DNA of 64,000 bases from JAIESQ01 sp964495375 (lineage in GTDB: Bacteria > Planctomycetota > Planctomycetia > Pirellulales > JAEUIK01), in the NCBI GenBank assembly GCA_964495375.1, contig CAZBWM010000029.1, positions 1 to 64,000 on the forward strand, in the 5' to 3' direction. The stretch's first letter is position 1. Each line of letters starts with the position of its first letter. Of this stretch, positions 30,249 through 39,817 are shown piece after piece. The notes under the pieces are model-generated. The model was not told the origin of the DNA. It worked only from the letters and a program-made list of their open reading frames with translations, and did not search any database. The position numbers and the translations under genes are program-made.

Positions 30249-31424
30249 TCAGGCCGCGGCCCGCATCGTCCGGCGCCCAACTTGCTCCAGAGCGGCGAGC
30301 AGCTTTCGCGTGGCGGCCGGCGCCGCGTATTCGTCCCGAGCTTGTTGTGCACCTGCGGCGGAAATTGCCTGCCACAGCGCATGATCGGCCAGCAGGAGCT
30401 CGATCGTCCTTTCGGCGGCCGCGGTATCGCCGGGCGCGTAGCGCATCCCGGTCTTGCTCGGCTGCACGAAATCGCGGAAGCCGCCAATATCGGGCACAAC
30501 AACCGGGCAACCGCAGGCCATGGCCTCGAGCGCCACCATGCCGAACGACTCTTGCTGCGACGTCGAGACCAGGCACCCACCCGACGCCGACACATAGCGG
30601 TAGAGTCTCGACATCTTGTCGTGAGCCACGCGCGGCACCCAGCGGAAGCGGTCAGCCAACGCTCCGTCGCGCAGCGCTTTCCAGAGCGCCGCTTTCTCCG
30701 CATCGGCCGCTTCGCCACCGCCGACGATCCAGAACTCGGCGTCCACCTGGCGAGCGCGCAGCAACGTGGCGACGTTCACAAACGCGCGCCAGTTCTTGTG
30801 CGCGTCGAGTCGGCCGACCCAGACGACAATCGGGCGCTCGTGGCGGCTGTCGGGTTCCGCGCTGTGGAACTGTTCGGGCAGAGGATTCGGCACGACCTCG
30901 ATCGGCAGGCGATCGTTCACAGCGAGCAGCGTTTTGACGAGTTGCCGCTGTTCGTGGCTGGGGGTGAAGATGCCGGCCAGATCCAAGTCGGAGACCCTCG
31001 AGAGGTACTTGAGCCCCGCCGCATAGGTCGTGTGGACCTCGATGATTCGCTTGGTTGCGGCGGGGATGAAGGGGGCCAACCGAAACACCTGCGGAGTATC
31101 GAGGCTCACCAGGTAATCGGGACTGAATCGCAGCAGCAGTTCGTTGATGACGCGCGGGCTATGGCCAATCGTCATCTGACCTGGAAACTGGTCGAACAAA
31201 CGCTGGCCATCGCCCCCTTCGAGAAACAGCGCGTGCGACGGCATGCCCAGCAACTCGAGCTGCGCCATGCGCTCACGCAGTACGGTTTCGCAGCCGCCGA
31301 GCGTGCAGAACTGATAGCAGAACAAGATCCGCCGCGGTTCGGCCGCCTTCTGCACAGGACGGAACAACAACGTGGCCGGCGCCTCGTCGTCGACCAAATC
31401 ACGTTCGGGCGAAACTGCCATCAT
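30249..31424 (-). CDS. Glycosyltransferase family 4
   Basis: About 391 residues. It transfers a sugar from a nucleotide donor, most likely to a surface polysaccharide or lipid-linked glycan. The C-terminal GT-B domain is typical: VVWVGRLDAHKNWRAFV, FWIVGGGEAA and the donor-binding block TSQQESFGMVALEAMACGCPVVV with the EX7E-type glutamates. The N-terminal domain has FCYQFCTLGGCETVLRERM. Start 31424 is preferred because GAGGGAAAG lies directly before it; an upstream ATG at 31439 would lie within that ribosome site. It lies 150 nt downstream of the methyltransferase-glycosyltransferase gene on the same strand. Confidence 0.9.
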   Translation of the reverse strand: MMAVSPERDLVDDEAPATLLFRPVQKAAEPRRILFCYQFCTLGGCETVLRERMAQLELLGMPSHALFLEGGDGQRLFDQFPGQMTIGHSPRVINELLLRFSPDYLVSLDTPQVFRLAPFIPAATKRIIEVHTTYAAGLKYLSRVSDLDLAGIFTPSHEQRQLVKTLLAVNDRLPIEVVPNPLPEQFHSAEPDSRHERPIVVWVGRLDAHKNWRAFVNVATLLRARQVDAEFWIVGGGEAADAEKAALWKALRDGALADRFRWVPRVAHDKMSRLYRYVSASGGCLVSTSQQESFGMVALEAMACGCPVVVPDIGGFRDFVQPSKTGMRYAPGDTAAAERTIELLLADHALWQAISAAGAQQARDEYAAPAATRKLLAALEQVGRRTMRAAA

Positions 31425-31574
31425 CTCTTTCCCTCTCATGCTCTGCGTCTTGATGTCGTGTCGATTTCGGATCGCGATCGCTGCGGCGGCTGTGGCGCGG
31501 TGGCGGTGACGCGGAGCTCTGGGCAGCTCCGCGTCGCGCCGTTTCCGCGGCGCCAGACCCCTCGGCGGCTGGGT

Positions 31575-34500
31575 CTACGCCGCGCGTTCCTGACGATCGG
31601 CGGGTTCGGCGATCGCCAGCGACACGGCACTGACGTGTTCGTCGCTTTCGACCAGTTCGAGCAGAGTATCGACGCGATTCACCCAGCGGTTGTCCGCCAA
31701 GAAGGTCGCGATCGTGGTCGCGTCGAGGCGGCCGCTGGCCGCCGCGACAATCGCCTGCTCGAACGCTTGTGTCCCCTCGGCGCAGCGCACGCCCGGATAA
31801 CCTTCGAGGTGTGGCATGCCCGTCACCACGGTCGGCAGACCCAAGGAGATGTACTCATAAATCTTGATCGGATCGACCGCCGCGGTGAGCTGTGACGCGC
31901 GGAAGGGAATCATCGCCACGTTCCAGCGCGCGGCGTGCCCGGGTAGTTCAGCGTGTTCACGCTTCCCGAGCAGCTTGACGTTTTCCGGTAGCTTGATGTC
32001 TCCTTCGAACCCGTAGCCGATGATCTCGAACGTCCAGCCGGGTTGAGCGGAAGCCGTGGCCGCGATCAGCTCCCAATTGAACCAGGCCCGCGTCAGGTGG
32101 CCAAAGTAGCCGATCGTGAGCGACTCCGGCGACGCAGTCACGGGCGCCACCGCCGGCAGCGATTCGCAGGTCGCCGTCGACCAATCCTCGAACGCATTGG
32201 GTACCAGCTTCACGTTCCGCAGACCGGACAGGATTGGTTTCGTTTGCAATGTCGGGCAGGTCACGGTGACCATGTCGGAGTTGTGCGCCAGGTAACGTTC
32301 GGCATCCTGCTCGTACCAAACGGCCTGACCGTGATGGTGGAACTCCTCCCAATCGTCAATCACGTCGTAGATCGTACGCCAGCCGTGCACGTTGGCTTCG
32401 TTGACGAGCCCCACCAGGTCGCTATGGGGGAATTCCACCAGGACCGAACGTTGCAGGTGTGCCACGCCGGGTGTCGCGAACACATAGTCGCGTGCTCCCA
32501 CGAGCCAGTCGAAAGGGATTTCGAGCACGTGCGGCGACTTCTCAGGCGGCAGCGGTTCGTTGGTGTTCCAGCGCCAGTAGGCGAACAGTACCGGGACTTC
32601 GCGACGCGCCAGCTCTCGGGCGAGTCGGGTGGGACGCTGTCCTTCGGAGGTGGTGAAGCTGGTCCCCGAGACGATCAAGAACAGCTTGCCTGTCGGGCTG
32701 TGCGCAGCCTTCACTAAGAATTCGTCGACGCGCTGGCGAACCAACTGGGCGTCGGAATTCTCAGTCGCCATTTGCCAGCGCGGCGCGAGCAGCGTCTTGA
32801 GTTGCAGGCGAACGCGGTCGGGGAGCCAGGTGCGAGCCAACTCCTTACCCCGCGCGACGACCGACGGTGGCGTGTGCTTGGCCACGAGTCGCACTGCGCG
32901 CCCCATTACGTGCCGTGGGCCGCGTGCCATCTCGCTGCGGATGGCGCGCAAGAGTCGCGCTCGTTCGCTGCCGCTCGGGACCAGTGTGCCTCGCGCCATT
33001 CGTAGTGGCTTGGTCAGGCGCCACGATTTTGAGTTCTCGACGGCCGCGAGTCCTGCTTGCAGGCGGGTGATCTCGGCCGACAGGGCCGCGCGCTGTTCGA
33101 CCTCGGCCTGGCGCATGCGTTCGATTTCCCAGGCGGGGGTCGGCGGCGGCCCACAGAGCAGCGTTCGCAATTTCGAATCGCTTTGTTCGAGCCGCGATTG
33201 CAGTTGTCGGCAGCGCTGTTCGCTCGACATTGCCAGCCCCAGGGCATCGGTAATGGCGTAGCGCCAATCGCCGTTGCCCTCAGCGCTCGCTTCCGTACCC
33301 TGCCAGGGGAGGTCGCTCGGCGCCGCTGCGGGCCGGCAACACAGCACTGCAACGAGATGCGCCTTTTGGCTCGATGGCACGAGCGGCGTCTGCTGCAGAC
33401 GTAGAACCTGATCGCGCAGCGGCGCGTCGCCGCGCAAGAGTTTGCGGATTACCGACTCGGTCCAGGCCGCGCCGACAAACGAACGGCCCGCCACGATGAG
33501 CCCCGCGGCTGACGCGGCTTTCTCCACATCCAACGGCTGTGTCGCTGAGCTCTCAGCTCGGCCGTGGGAGAGGGCCTCCAGCCGCTCGAGATTCGACCAA
33601 TAGCAATGCGCGTTGCGAGTCAGCACCAGCACGTATTTGTGAGTGCGATCGGCCAGTGCTCGCAAGCTCTCGACCGCTTCGTCGAAAGCGAGGTCGTCGA
33701 GTAAGCCCGTCATCAGAGTCAAGTCGTAAGCAGCCTGTGTTGAAGTCGCCGTTTCGGCTGGTGTCGCAGCGAGTGGCGACGCTTCAACCGCCGGGAACGA
33801 ACCGTCGTGCCCCGCGACCGTCTCAGCTACTTTCGTCGCCGGGTACGTGACGGCCAAAGGGCCAGCGAGCTGCGACCATTCGTGCTGGGCGCCGATCGCC
33901 AAGATGCTTGCCGAGGCCGGCAGCGCCTCGCGCAGTTGCTCGGCGAGTTCAACTCCGAGAGCTTGGATGATTGTTTCGCGTTGGGCGGTGGGCAGGCCCG
34001 TCGCGCGGCCCACGCAAAGTCGGGAATCCGCCAACTCCTTCGTGAGTTGCGCCCGCAACTGGCAGTACGCCGGCGAGCCGTAAACGACGAGCAACTGCTG
34101 CCCCGTCCAATAATTCTGATCGACGTCGACGGGCAGGGCGGCCACGCGGGTGAAGCCGCAGAATTGCTCAGGAAAGCACTCTTCACGGAATTGCGCGTGA
34201 TGGCAGTCGATGAGCGGCGCTTCGCGATAGGGAACCATCGCGATGTAGAAATCGCGGCACCACCGCAAGTGGGACTCGACCACTTCGAGCGGATTCTCGA
34301 AATGCTCGAGACAGTTTGACGTCACGATGACGTCGAACTCGCGATCCAAGCGGCCGCCGTCGGCGTGGATAAATTCCTGGCCGGGGAACGAACGACGCGC
34401 TTCGTGGATGGCCGCCTCGGCGAAATCCAAGCCTGCGAGCCGACAACTCGGGAACGTCTGGGCCAACACCGCCACGCCGTCGCCAAATGCGCAGCCCCAA

Positions 34501-34682
34501 TCGAGCACCGCCGCTTCACGGCTCGCCAGGTAGCGCTTCTCAGGCTCGGGCAGATTCTCGACCAACGATCGCATGAAGTGCGTCGTCTGGGCGCGGCCGT
34601 TGTTCTGGTCCCAAAGCCCTGAGAAATAGACTTCCCAGTAGGCCTGAGAATTAACGGGCGCAGCCGAGGTCTGCTCGTTCAT
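31575..34682 (-). CDS. Methyltransferase-glycosyltransferase fusion protein
   Basis: 1035 residues from ATG 34682; an upstream in-frame ATG at 34814 would add 44 low-complexity residues and has no ribosome site. The N-terminal part (about 40-230) is a class I SAM methyltransferase (VLDWGCAFGDG, LAGLDFAEAAI, VTSNCLEHFENPLEV). Residues about 240-450 look like a second, degenerate methyltransferase-like region (ASILAIGAQHEWSQL, DLTLMTGLLDDLAF) without a clear SAM glycine motif. A coiled coil follows (RQLQSRLEQSDSKL) with the NSKSWRLTKPLR motif often seen next to polysaccharide glycosyltransferases. The C-terminal third (about 660-1010) is a GT-B glycosyltransferase (IGYFGHLTRAWFNWEL, DPIKIYEYISLGLPTV). 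It probably builds and caps or decorates a surface glycan together with its neighbours. Confidence 0.85.
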   Translation of the reverse strand: MNEQTSAAPVNSQAYWEVYFSGLWDQNNGRAQTTHFMRSLVENLPEPEKRYLASREAAVLDWGCAFGDGVAVLAQTFPSCRLAGLDFAEAAIHEARRSFPGQEFIHADGGRLDREFDVIVTSNCLEHFENPLEVVESHLRWCRDFYIAMVPYREAPLIDCHHAQFREECFPEQFCGFTRVAALPVDVDQNYWTGQQLLVVYGSPAYCQLRAQLTKELADSRLCVGRATGLPTAQRETIIQALGVELAEQLREALPASASILAIGAQHEWSQLAGPLAVTYPATKVAETVAGHDGSFPAVEASPLAATPAETATSTQAAYDLTLMTGLLDDLAFDEAVESLRALADRTHKYVLVLTRNAHCYWSNLERLEALSHGRAESSATQPLDVEKAASAAGLIVAGRSFVGAAWTESVIRKLLRGDAPLRDQVLRLQQTPLVPSSQKAHLVAVLCCRPAAAPSDLPWQGTEASAEGNGDWRYAITDALGLAMSSEQRCRQLQSRLEQSDSKLRTLLCGPPPTPAWEIERMRQAEVEQRAALSAEITRLQAGLAAVENSKSWRLTKPLRMARGTLVPSGSERARLLRAIRSEMARGPRHVMGRAVRLVAKHTPPSVVARGKELARTWLPDRVRLQLKTLLAPRWQMATENSDAQLVRQRVDEFLVKAAHSPTGKLFLIVSGTSFTTSEGQRPTRLARELARREVPVLFAYWRWNTNEPLPPEKSPHVLEIPFDWLVGARDYVFATPGVAHLQRSVLVEFPHSDLVGLVNEANVHGWRTIYDVIDDWEEFHHHGQAVWYEQDAERYLAHNSDMVTVTCPTLQTKPILSGLRNVKLVPNAFEDWSTATCESLPAVAPVTASPESLTIGYFGHLTRAWFNWELIAATASAQPGWTFEIIGYGFEGDIKLPENVKLLGKREHAELPGHAARWNVAMIPFRASQLTAAVDPIKIYEYISLGLPTVVTGMPHLEGYPGVRCAEGTQAFEQAIVAAASGRLDATTIATFLADNRWVNRVDTLLELVESDEHVSAVSLAIAEPADRQERAA

Positions 34683-34919
34683 GGAGAGCTCGTTTCTGGT
34701 AGGCGGGCTGAAGGCGGCAGGGCGCGAAATCGCCTCGTGACGATCCGCGCGGCAGGGGAACGATCGGGGCGACCGCGGCGAGCCGGGGCTCGTTGCAGCC
34801 GTCACATTCCGCATAAACTACGATTCGGCGCTTGCGACCGCTCGGCTTCACACCGGCCGACGAGAAACATCGCAAGAAAGGATGCCGCTGCGTGCTTGCT
34901 ATCACCAGCAAACGCAGGG

Positions 34920-36077
34920 CTAAGCCGCGCGGGCGATGCGGCGTTCCAACACCGCAAACAACTGCGCGCCGGCGAACCGGGCGCGCCAGTCGTGGGCACG
35001 ATGAAATGCGGCGACTTCCGCCGGCTGCGATCGATAGGCGAATGCCGCGCGGGCGACGTTGGCAAAGCCGTCTGGCTGATCGAGAAAGAACACCCCGGGC
35101 TCGTGCTCGCGCTGCTTCATTTCGCCGAAACGCGTTGTCAACACGCTCAGTCCTAGTCCGCGATATTCGTAGAATTTGATGGGGTCGACGCCGGCCGTCA
35201 GGCGGTTGAGCCGAAAGGGAATCAGCCCCGCGGTGAAGCGGCGCGCGTACGTGACGGCCTGTTCGCGGCTGCATTCAGGCAGCAAGCGCACGTTCGCCGG
35301 CAACCGGCGTGGCGCCGGCACGGCACAAGGGCCAATCAAGTCGAATTGGACGGCGGCCAATTGCGACGCCAATTCGAGTACCAGCGGCCAATCGAACCAC
35401 CCGCCCAGGCAACCAACGTAGCCACAGATGGTCGACCCACCCGCGATCGGTTGCTTCGGCAGCGGCGATTTGCCCGCCAGACCAGCCATCGGATAGGCGT
35501 TCAGAATCCGCTCGACGCGATGCCCTCGTAAGGCGAACTTGTTGGCCAGCGATGTCGACGAGCAAACGACCAGGTCAACGCGGGCCGCGATCGCATCTTC
35601 GTGTCGACGGACGCTTCGCTGCGACAGCCCACGATGAAACTCCGGAAAGTCATCCATCGCATCGTAGAAGCGAAATACTGCCGGCAACTCGGCGAGCGCG
35701 ATGCGCGACAACGCGCATGGCTTGCCGATGCCGAGCACTACGGGGCGCGCCGAACTAAAGTCGTCGAGAGCTCGAAGCACATCCTTCCAAAGCAGTCGAC
35801 GATTGACGAGCGCGCCTCCCGGCAAGGGCTCGATCGGCAGCGCCGGCACGCGCATCACGCGCACGCGAGTATCGAAGGATGCTTCGCTTGCTGCGCCACC
35901 CCGGCGGCGCAGATCGCCCAAATTCGGCAGTCGCGAAGGGTACGGGTCGATCCAAAGCACTTCCTCGATGCCCTGTTCGAGCCAGGCCTCGACCATGAAA
36001 TGGGGGCGCTGCGCGTAGCTCGCCGCAGGCACCGGTGAGAAGTAGACCAACCGCATTGCGCTGCCGACCTGCGACAT
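34920..36077 (-). CDS. GT-B type glycosyltransferase
   Basis: 385 residues. It resembles the C-terminal glycosyltransferase half of the neighbouring fusion protein: FRFYDAMDDFPEFH, ICGYVGCLGGWFDWPLVLEL, GLIPFRLNRLTAGVDPIKFYEYRGLGLSV share the same order and motifs, so the two may be paralogues. It probably acts in the cytoplasm on a nucleotide-sugar donor; substrate unknown. The start could be 36077 or 36056 (MRLVYFSP); neither has a strong ribosome site. It is the first gene of the minus-strand glycan unit. Confidence 0.85.
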   Translation of the reverse strand: MSQVGSAMRLVYFSPVPAASYAQRPHFMVEAWLEQGIEEVLWIDPYPSRLPNLGDLRRRGGAASEASFDTRVRVMRVPALPIEPLPGGALVNRRLLWKDVLRALDDFSSARPVVLGIGKPCALSRIALAELPAVFRFYDAMDDFPEFHRGLSQRSVRRHEDAIAARVDLVVCSSTSLANKFALRGHRVERILNAYPMAGLAGKSPLPKQPIAGGSTICGYVGCLGGWFDWPLVLELASQLAAVQFDLIGPCAVPAPRRLPANVRLLPECSREQAVTYARRFTAGLIPFRLNRLTAGVDPIKFYEYRGLGLSVLTTRFGEMKQREHEPGVFFLDQPDGFANVARAAFAYRSQPAEVAAFHRAHDWRARFAGAQLFAVLERRIARAA

Positions 36078-36624
36078 GAAAGTGGGTACTGGCGCACGAC
36101 ATCAACGCCGAGCTACCAGCCGACGAAGCAGGGCGAGCCGGCAGGGCTTCAGTTACGCCCGCAAGCGTTACGCGATCCGAATTCCCTGCCATCGCACGGC
36201 AACACTTGATCGACGCTTGGACGCACGAACCTTCAATCTTTGGATTTCCGAAGCGTCTCGGGATCGATTCGTCGGTTTGCTGATCACGCGCAGCTTGCCG
36301 AGCTTCGCAAGGGTGAATGGACGCAAGCCCCCATTGGCAGTTCGCGGTAAGGTGCCGGCGTAACCTTTTGCGCAGCAAAGAAAGTTCAGCTCCTCGCCAC
36401 GCGGCACGATGGCGCCGGTGCTCCATTTTTGCAGCAATTGCTAGCACTGTGACAACCGTATGTCATAGGGGTGACTAAGATCCATCGCCACTGAAGTAGG
36501 GGGTGGATCATCGCCCAGCGCTCACGTGGGTTCTCAAAGCGCTGCGTCGATCCGAGAGTGGCTCACCAACTCTGGGCGAGTTGCCGGCGGGCTCCAGGCT
36601 CGAACTTAGGGGAGGGCAGTCAAC
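36078..36624. other. Divergent intergenic region, no gene recognised
   Basis: About 550 bases between the minus-strand glycosyltransferase and the plus-strand subtilase-tyrosinase. Promoters for both should lie here. Apart from the ribosome site GGAGGG at 36611-36616 no convincing motif was seen. Confidence 0.5.
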
Positions 36625-39612
36625 ATGCTGGCGAGCATTACGCGGACTCGAATTGCATTGCGACGCTCGTTGCAAGTGGCGTGCTTTGTTGGCATTTCCC
36701 GAATCGGCCTGTCGATTGTCGTCGGCATTTGGCCGATCGCCCACGCAAGCCCGGCCCGGGCCTCCGATCCTCCGCGAAGAATCCAGCGGGTTCCCAAGCC
36801 GGTCACCTTTGAACGCTCGCCGCTCAGCGCTGCGCTGGTCGAAGTCAGTGCGGTCGTGCGCGTGGAAGAAGCGCGGCAGCGATTCGGCGTCCAAGGGCAG
36901 GGACTGACCGCAGCAGTGCTCGACACCGGAGTGCGGGCGTCGCATCGTGATTTTGCACTGCGTGAGGGGGCCGGCTCCCGCATTTTGGCACAGCAAAACT
37001 ACACCGATGACAACAATCGCGACCAGGACAACGCCGCCGACGGGAACGGACATGGCTCCAACGTGGCTGGCATTGTGGCTGCCGGAGGGAGGCACATCGG
37101 CATGGCGCCCAGGGCAGGGCTGGTCGCGATCAAAGTGCTCGACAACCGGGGCGACGGCGATTTCGCCGCAGTCGAGAAGGCACTCGATTGGGTGCTCGCC
37201 AATCGCACCCGCTACAGCATCACCGTTGTCAACATGTCGCTGAGCGACAGCGAGAACTATCAGACTGCGGACGACTTTTCGCAGGCAGCTCTGCGGAACA
37301 AAATCCGCCGCCTGCGCGCGTTGAATGTCGCGGTCGTGATTTCCGCCGGGAATTATTTTTTTGAGCACCAGAGCGCGGAGGGAATGGCCTATCCCGCGAT
37401 CTTCTCCGAGGCCATCAGCGTCGGCGCCGTTTTCGACGCGAACATCGGGCGCTTCACGTATCAATCGGGGGCGATTGCCGAATCGACCGATCGCGATCGC
37501 ATTACTCCCTTCAGCCAGCGACTCTGGCGCGTCGACAGCGCCGGTCCTGCAATTTTGGGAACTGACATCTTTGCCCCGGGAGCGGCAGTGGTCTCCACCG
37601 GCTACTTCAGCGATACGGCCAGCTCCACCTCGCAGCATGGCACCAGCCAGGCCGCACCCTGTGTCGCCGGCCTGATCCTCTTGATGCAGGAGTACCACGT
37701 TCGGCAGACTGCCCGCTCCGCTGTCGAGCCGGGCGTGCTTCCCTCGGTCGACGATCTCGAAACCTGGCTCCGCCGCGGTAGCGTGCCGATCACCGACGGT
37801 GACGACGAAGACGACAACGTTACCAACACCCGAAAGGTTTTTCGACGAGTCGACGCCGTGTTGGCGCTCTCCGCGATAGAAAGCGCTTTACGTGAAGAGC
37901 AACTGCTCGCGGGGACCGATCTGGCGAGCTTGCCGCGCGTCGAAACGCAGCGCGCCCTCGCACGGACGGCGAACCTGGTCGCTTACGCCGCCGACGAGGG
38001 CTCGCACTATACCGTGGTGCGACGAATTGTCGAATCCGCCTCGAATCCCTCGATCGTGCGCAAAGATTGTCGCGATCTGACGCCCGACGAAATCGACAAG
38101 TACCGCGAAGCGTTTCGCCGCCTGCAAGCGCTCGAGCAGCGTCCGAACCCGCTGCCGGGCCCGCTCGAAGCCCGGCTGCTGAATCCACGCAGCTATACCT
38201 ACTGGGCACTGATTCACACGCATACTTGTCCGCACGGCAACTGGTGGTTTCTCCCCTGGCATCGGGCGTATCTGTACTACTTTGAGCAAACGCTGCGCGA
38301 GGCCGTGGCCGATTATCGGCCCGATGTGCCGTTGGCGATTCCCTACTGGAATTGGACCGAGCAACGGACGATTCCGGAGTTGTTCCAGGGGACGTTCCAG
38401 TCACCGAACCCCTTGGCCAATGACCGCAGATTCTTCATCGGCCTCGACGACGAGTCGGTAGGTAGAGAGACGATCTGCCGGGTGGTCGACGGCGCGCCCG
38501 ATTTCATCAGCTTCGGCAGCGAGCCGGCCCGGTGCCTGCGTCCCGATGGCACGGCTGCCTTGGCGCTTTGTCTCCGCGAACGTGGAAACAAATCGCCGCT
38601 TGAGTCGGGCCCGCACGATGCCGTGCACGGGCTCGTCGGTGGCATTGATTCGCAAGGAGTGCCCGGCGACATGGGGGCGGTGAGCACCTCGGCGTTCGAC
38701 CCGATTTTCTGGTCGCATCATGCCAATCTCGACCGGCTCTGGAATGAGTGGTTATCGCAAACCGGCTCGGGTCATCAGAATCCCGACCCCAATCAGCCCG
38801 ACGGCCGCGCCTGGCGACGGCTGCGCTTTGTCGAGCTCGTCAATGCGCAGGGAGATCCCGTGCTCAAATTTGTCGCCGAAGTTATGGACGATCCTGACAT
38901 TCAGAGCGTGAGCTATCAGGCGTTTGGCCCGGCGCCACCTCCCTGCCAGCCGACGCCGGCGCCTGCCGTGGCTGCAGCGCCCCGGGAGACCACGAGCGAG
39001 GAAAGGCCTGCGGAGCATGACAAGCCGAACGCAGACGACCAACCCGCGGCTCACGTCCAACCCGCCGAGCATGCGGCCACTGCCGGCCCGCGTTTGCGAG
39101 TGGCGTCCACAACCGCCGAACCGCGCCAGTTGGCCGTGGCGCGGCCCGCTACTTTTGAATTCACGAACGAAGCGTTGCGTGCGCCGGTGGCAGCTTCGGC
39201 CGCAACCGAAGCGGCCCCCCGCGAGCGACTGGTGGCCGTCGTCGCTGGGGTGGGATTTCCACAGCAGGGCCCGATTGTGTACGTGCGGGCGTTCTTGAAC
39301 TTACCCGACGCGACCCCCGCAACGCCGATCACCGATCCGCACTATGTTGGTTCGTTTTACTTTTTCGGCGACCACGCGGGCGATGGTGAGCACGATCACG
39401 GTTCGTTCAACGTCGCGCTCCCCATCACGCCGGTGATTCAGCGCCTGGCGAAGGACAAGAAACTCGACGCCGAGCAAGCGTTGGGGGTCACGCTGGTGCT
39501 CGTGCCGCTCAAGAACCCTCAAGGACAGGCCGTGGCAGCCGAGGCCGCCGCCGCGGCCGAAGTCCCCGTACACGGCGTCTCGATCGAAGTGCGCCCGACT
39601 CCCGGAGACTAG
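36625..39612 (+). CDS. Secreted subtilase-tyrosinase fusion protein
   Basis: 995 residues with GGAGGG 8 nt before the ATG and an N-terminal export signal (about 15-48). Residues 75-400 are an S8 subtilisin-like serine protease with the full triad: Asp100 (AVLDTGVRASH), His143 (GNGHGSNVAG) and Ser341 (QHGTSQAAPCVAG). Residues about 480-780 are a type-3 copper domain: CuA His531, His537 and His546 (IHTHTCPHGNWWFLPWHRAYL), CuB His664, His668 and the His698/His699 pair (HDAVHG, FWSHHANLDRLW). Tyrosinases oxidise phenols to quinones. A Pro/Ala/His-rich linker (about 785-860) leads to a C-terminal beta domain (VYVRAFLNLPD, HYVGSFYFFG) like the lid domain of polyphenol oxidases. Tyrosinases are often made inactive and need proteolysis, so the fused protease may activate itself or a partner; that is inference. 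A multicopper oxidase gene follows on the same strand. Confidence 0.93.
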   Translation: MLASITRTRIALRRSLQVACFVGISRIGLSIVVGIWPIAHASPARASDPPRRIQRVPKPVTFERSPLSAALVEVSAVVRVEEARQRFGVQGQGLTAAVLDTGVRASHRDFALREGAGSRILAQQNYTDDNNRDQDNAADGNGHGSNVAGIVAAGGRHIGMAPRAGLVAIKVLDNRGDGDFAAVEKALDWVLANRTRYSITVVNMSLSDSENYQTADDFSQAALRNKIRRLRALNVAVVISAGNYFFEHQSAEGMAYPAIFSEAISVGAVFDANIGRFTYQSGAIAESTDRDRITPFSQRLWRVDSAGPAILGTDIFAPGAAVVSTGYFSDTASSTSQHGTSQAAPCVAGLILLMQEYHVRQTARSAVEPGVLPSVDDLETWLRRGSVPITDGDDEDDNVTNTRKVFRRVDAVLALSAIESALREEQLLAGTDLASLPRVETQRALARTANLVAYAADEGSHYTVVRRIVESASNPSIVRKDCRDLTPDEIDKYREAFRRLQALEQRPNPLPGPLEARLLNPRSYTYWALIHTHTCPHGNWWFLPWHRAYLYYFEQTLREAVADYRPDVPLAIPYWNWTEQRTIPELFQGTFQSPNPLANDRRFFIGLDDESVGRETICRVVDGAPDFISFGSEPARCLRPDGTAALALCLRERGNKSPLESGPHDAVHGLVGGIDSQGVPGDMGAVSTSAFDPIFWSHHANLDRLWNEWLSQTGSGHQNPDPNQPDGRAWRRLRFVELVNAQGDPVLKFVAEVMDDPDIQSVSYQAFGPAPPPCQPTPAPAVAAAPRETTSEERPAEHDKPNADDQPAAHVQPAEHAATAGPRLRVASTTAEPRQLAVARPATFEFTNEALRAPVAASAATEAAPRERLVAVVAGVGFPQQGPIVYVRAFLNLPDATPATPITDPHYVGSFYFFGDHAGDGEHDHGSFNVALPITPVIQRLAKDKKLDAEQALGVTLVLVPLKNPQGQAVAAEAAAAAEVPVHGVSIEVRPTPGD

Positions 39613-39738
39613 CGCATTTGCCACGACCTAGGGCCGTGTGGCAACGGAATTATCCCTCGGCAATGCCAGGGCGCTCGCACTGCCAAGACAATCTGCCAAA
39701 ACAATCTGCCGAACGAGGCGCCACGGTGTCACGTGCTC

Positions 39739-39767
39739 GAAGTGCCGTGAAGTGCCGTGAAGTGCCT
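39739..39767. repeat. Short direct repeat before the multicopper oxidase gene
   Basis: GAAGTGCCGT occurs nearly three times in a row, 50-80 nt upstream of the start codon. A second pair, ACAATCTGCCAAA and ACAATCTGCC, lies near 39688-39710. They might be operator half-sites or only slippage products. Confidence 0.4.
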
Positions 39768-39817
39768 CAAAACTTCGGCTCGTCGCGAGGTCACAACTCG
39801 TTTGAGGAGAATCGCGC

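Noticed and set aside
30282..31895. Long open frame on the plus strand opposite the glycosyltransferase
   Set aside because: It mirrors the codon bias of the minus-strand gene, crosses the gap between two genes and shows no domain.
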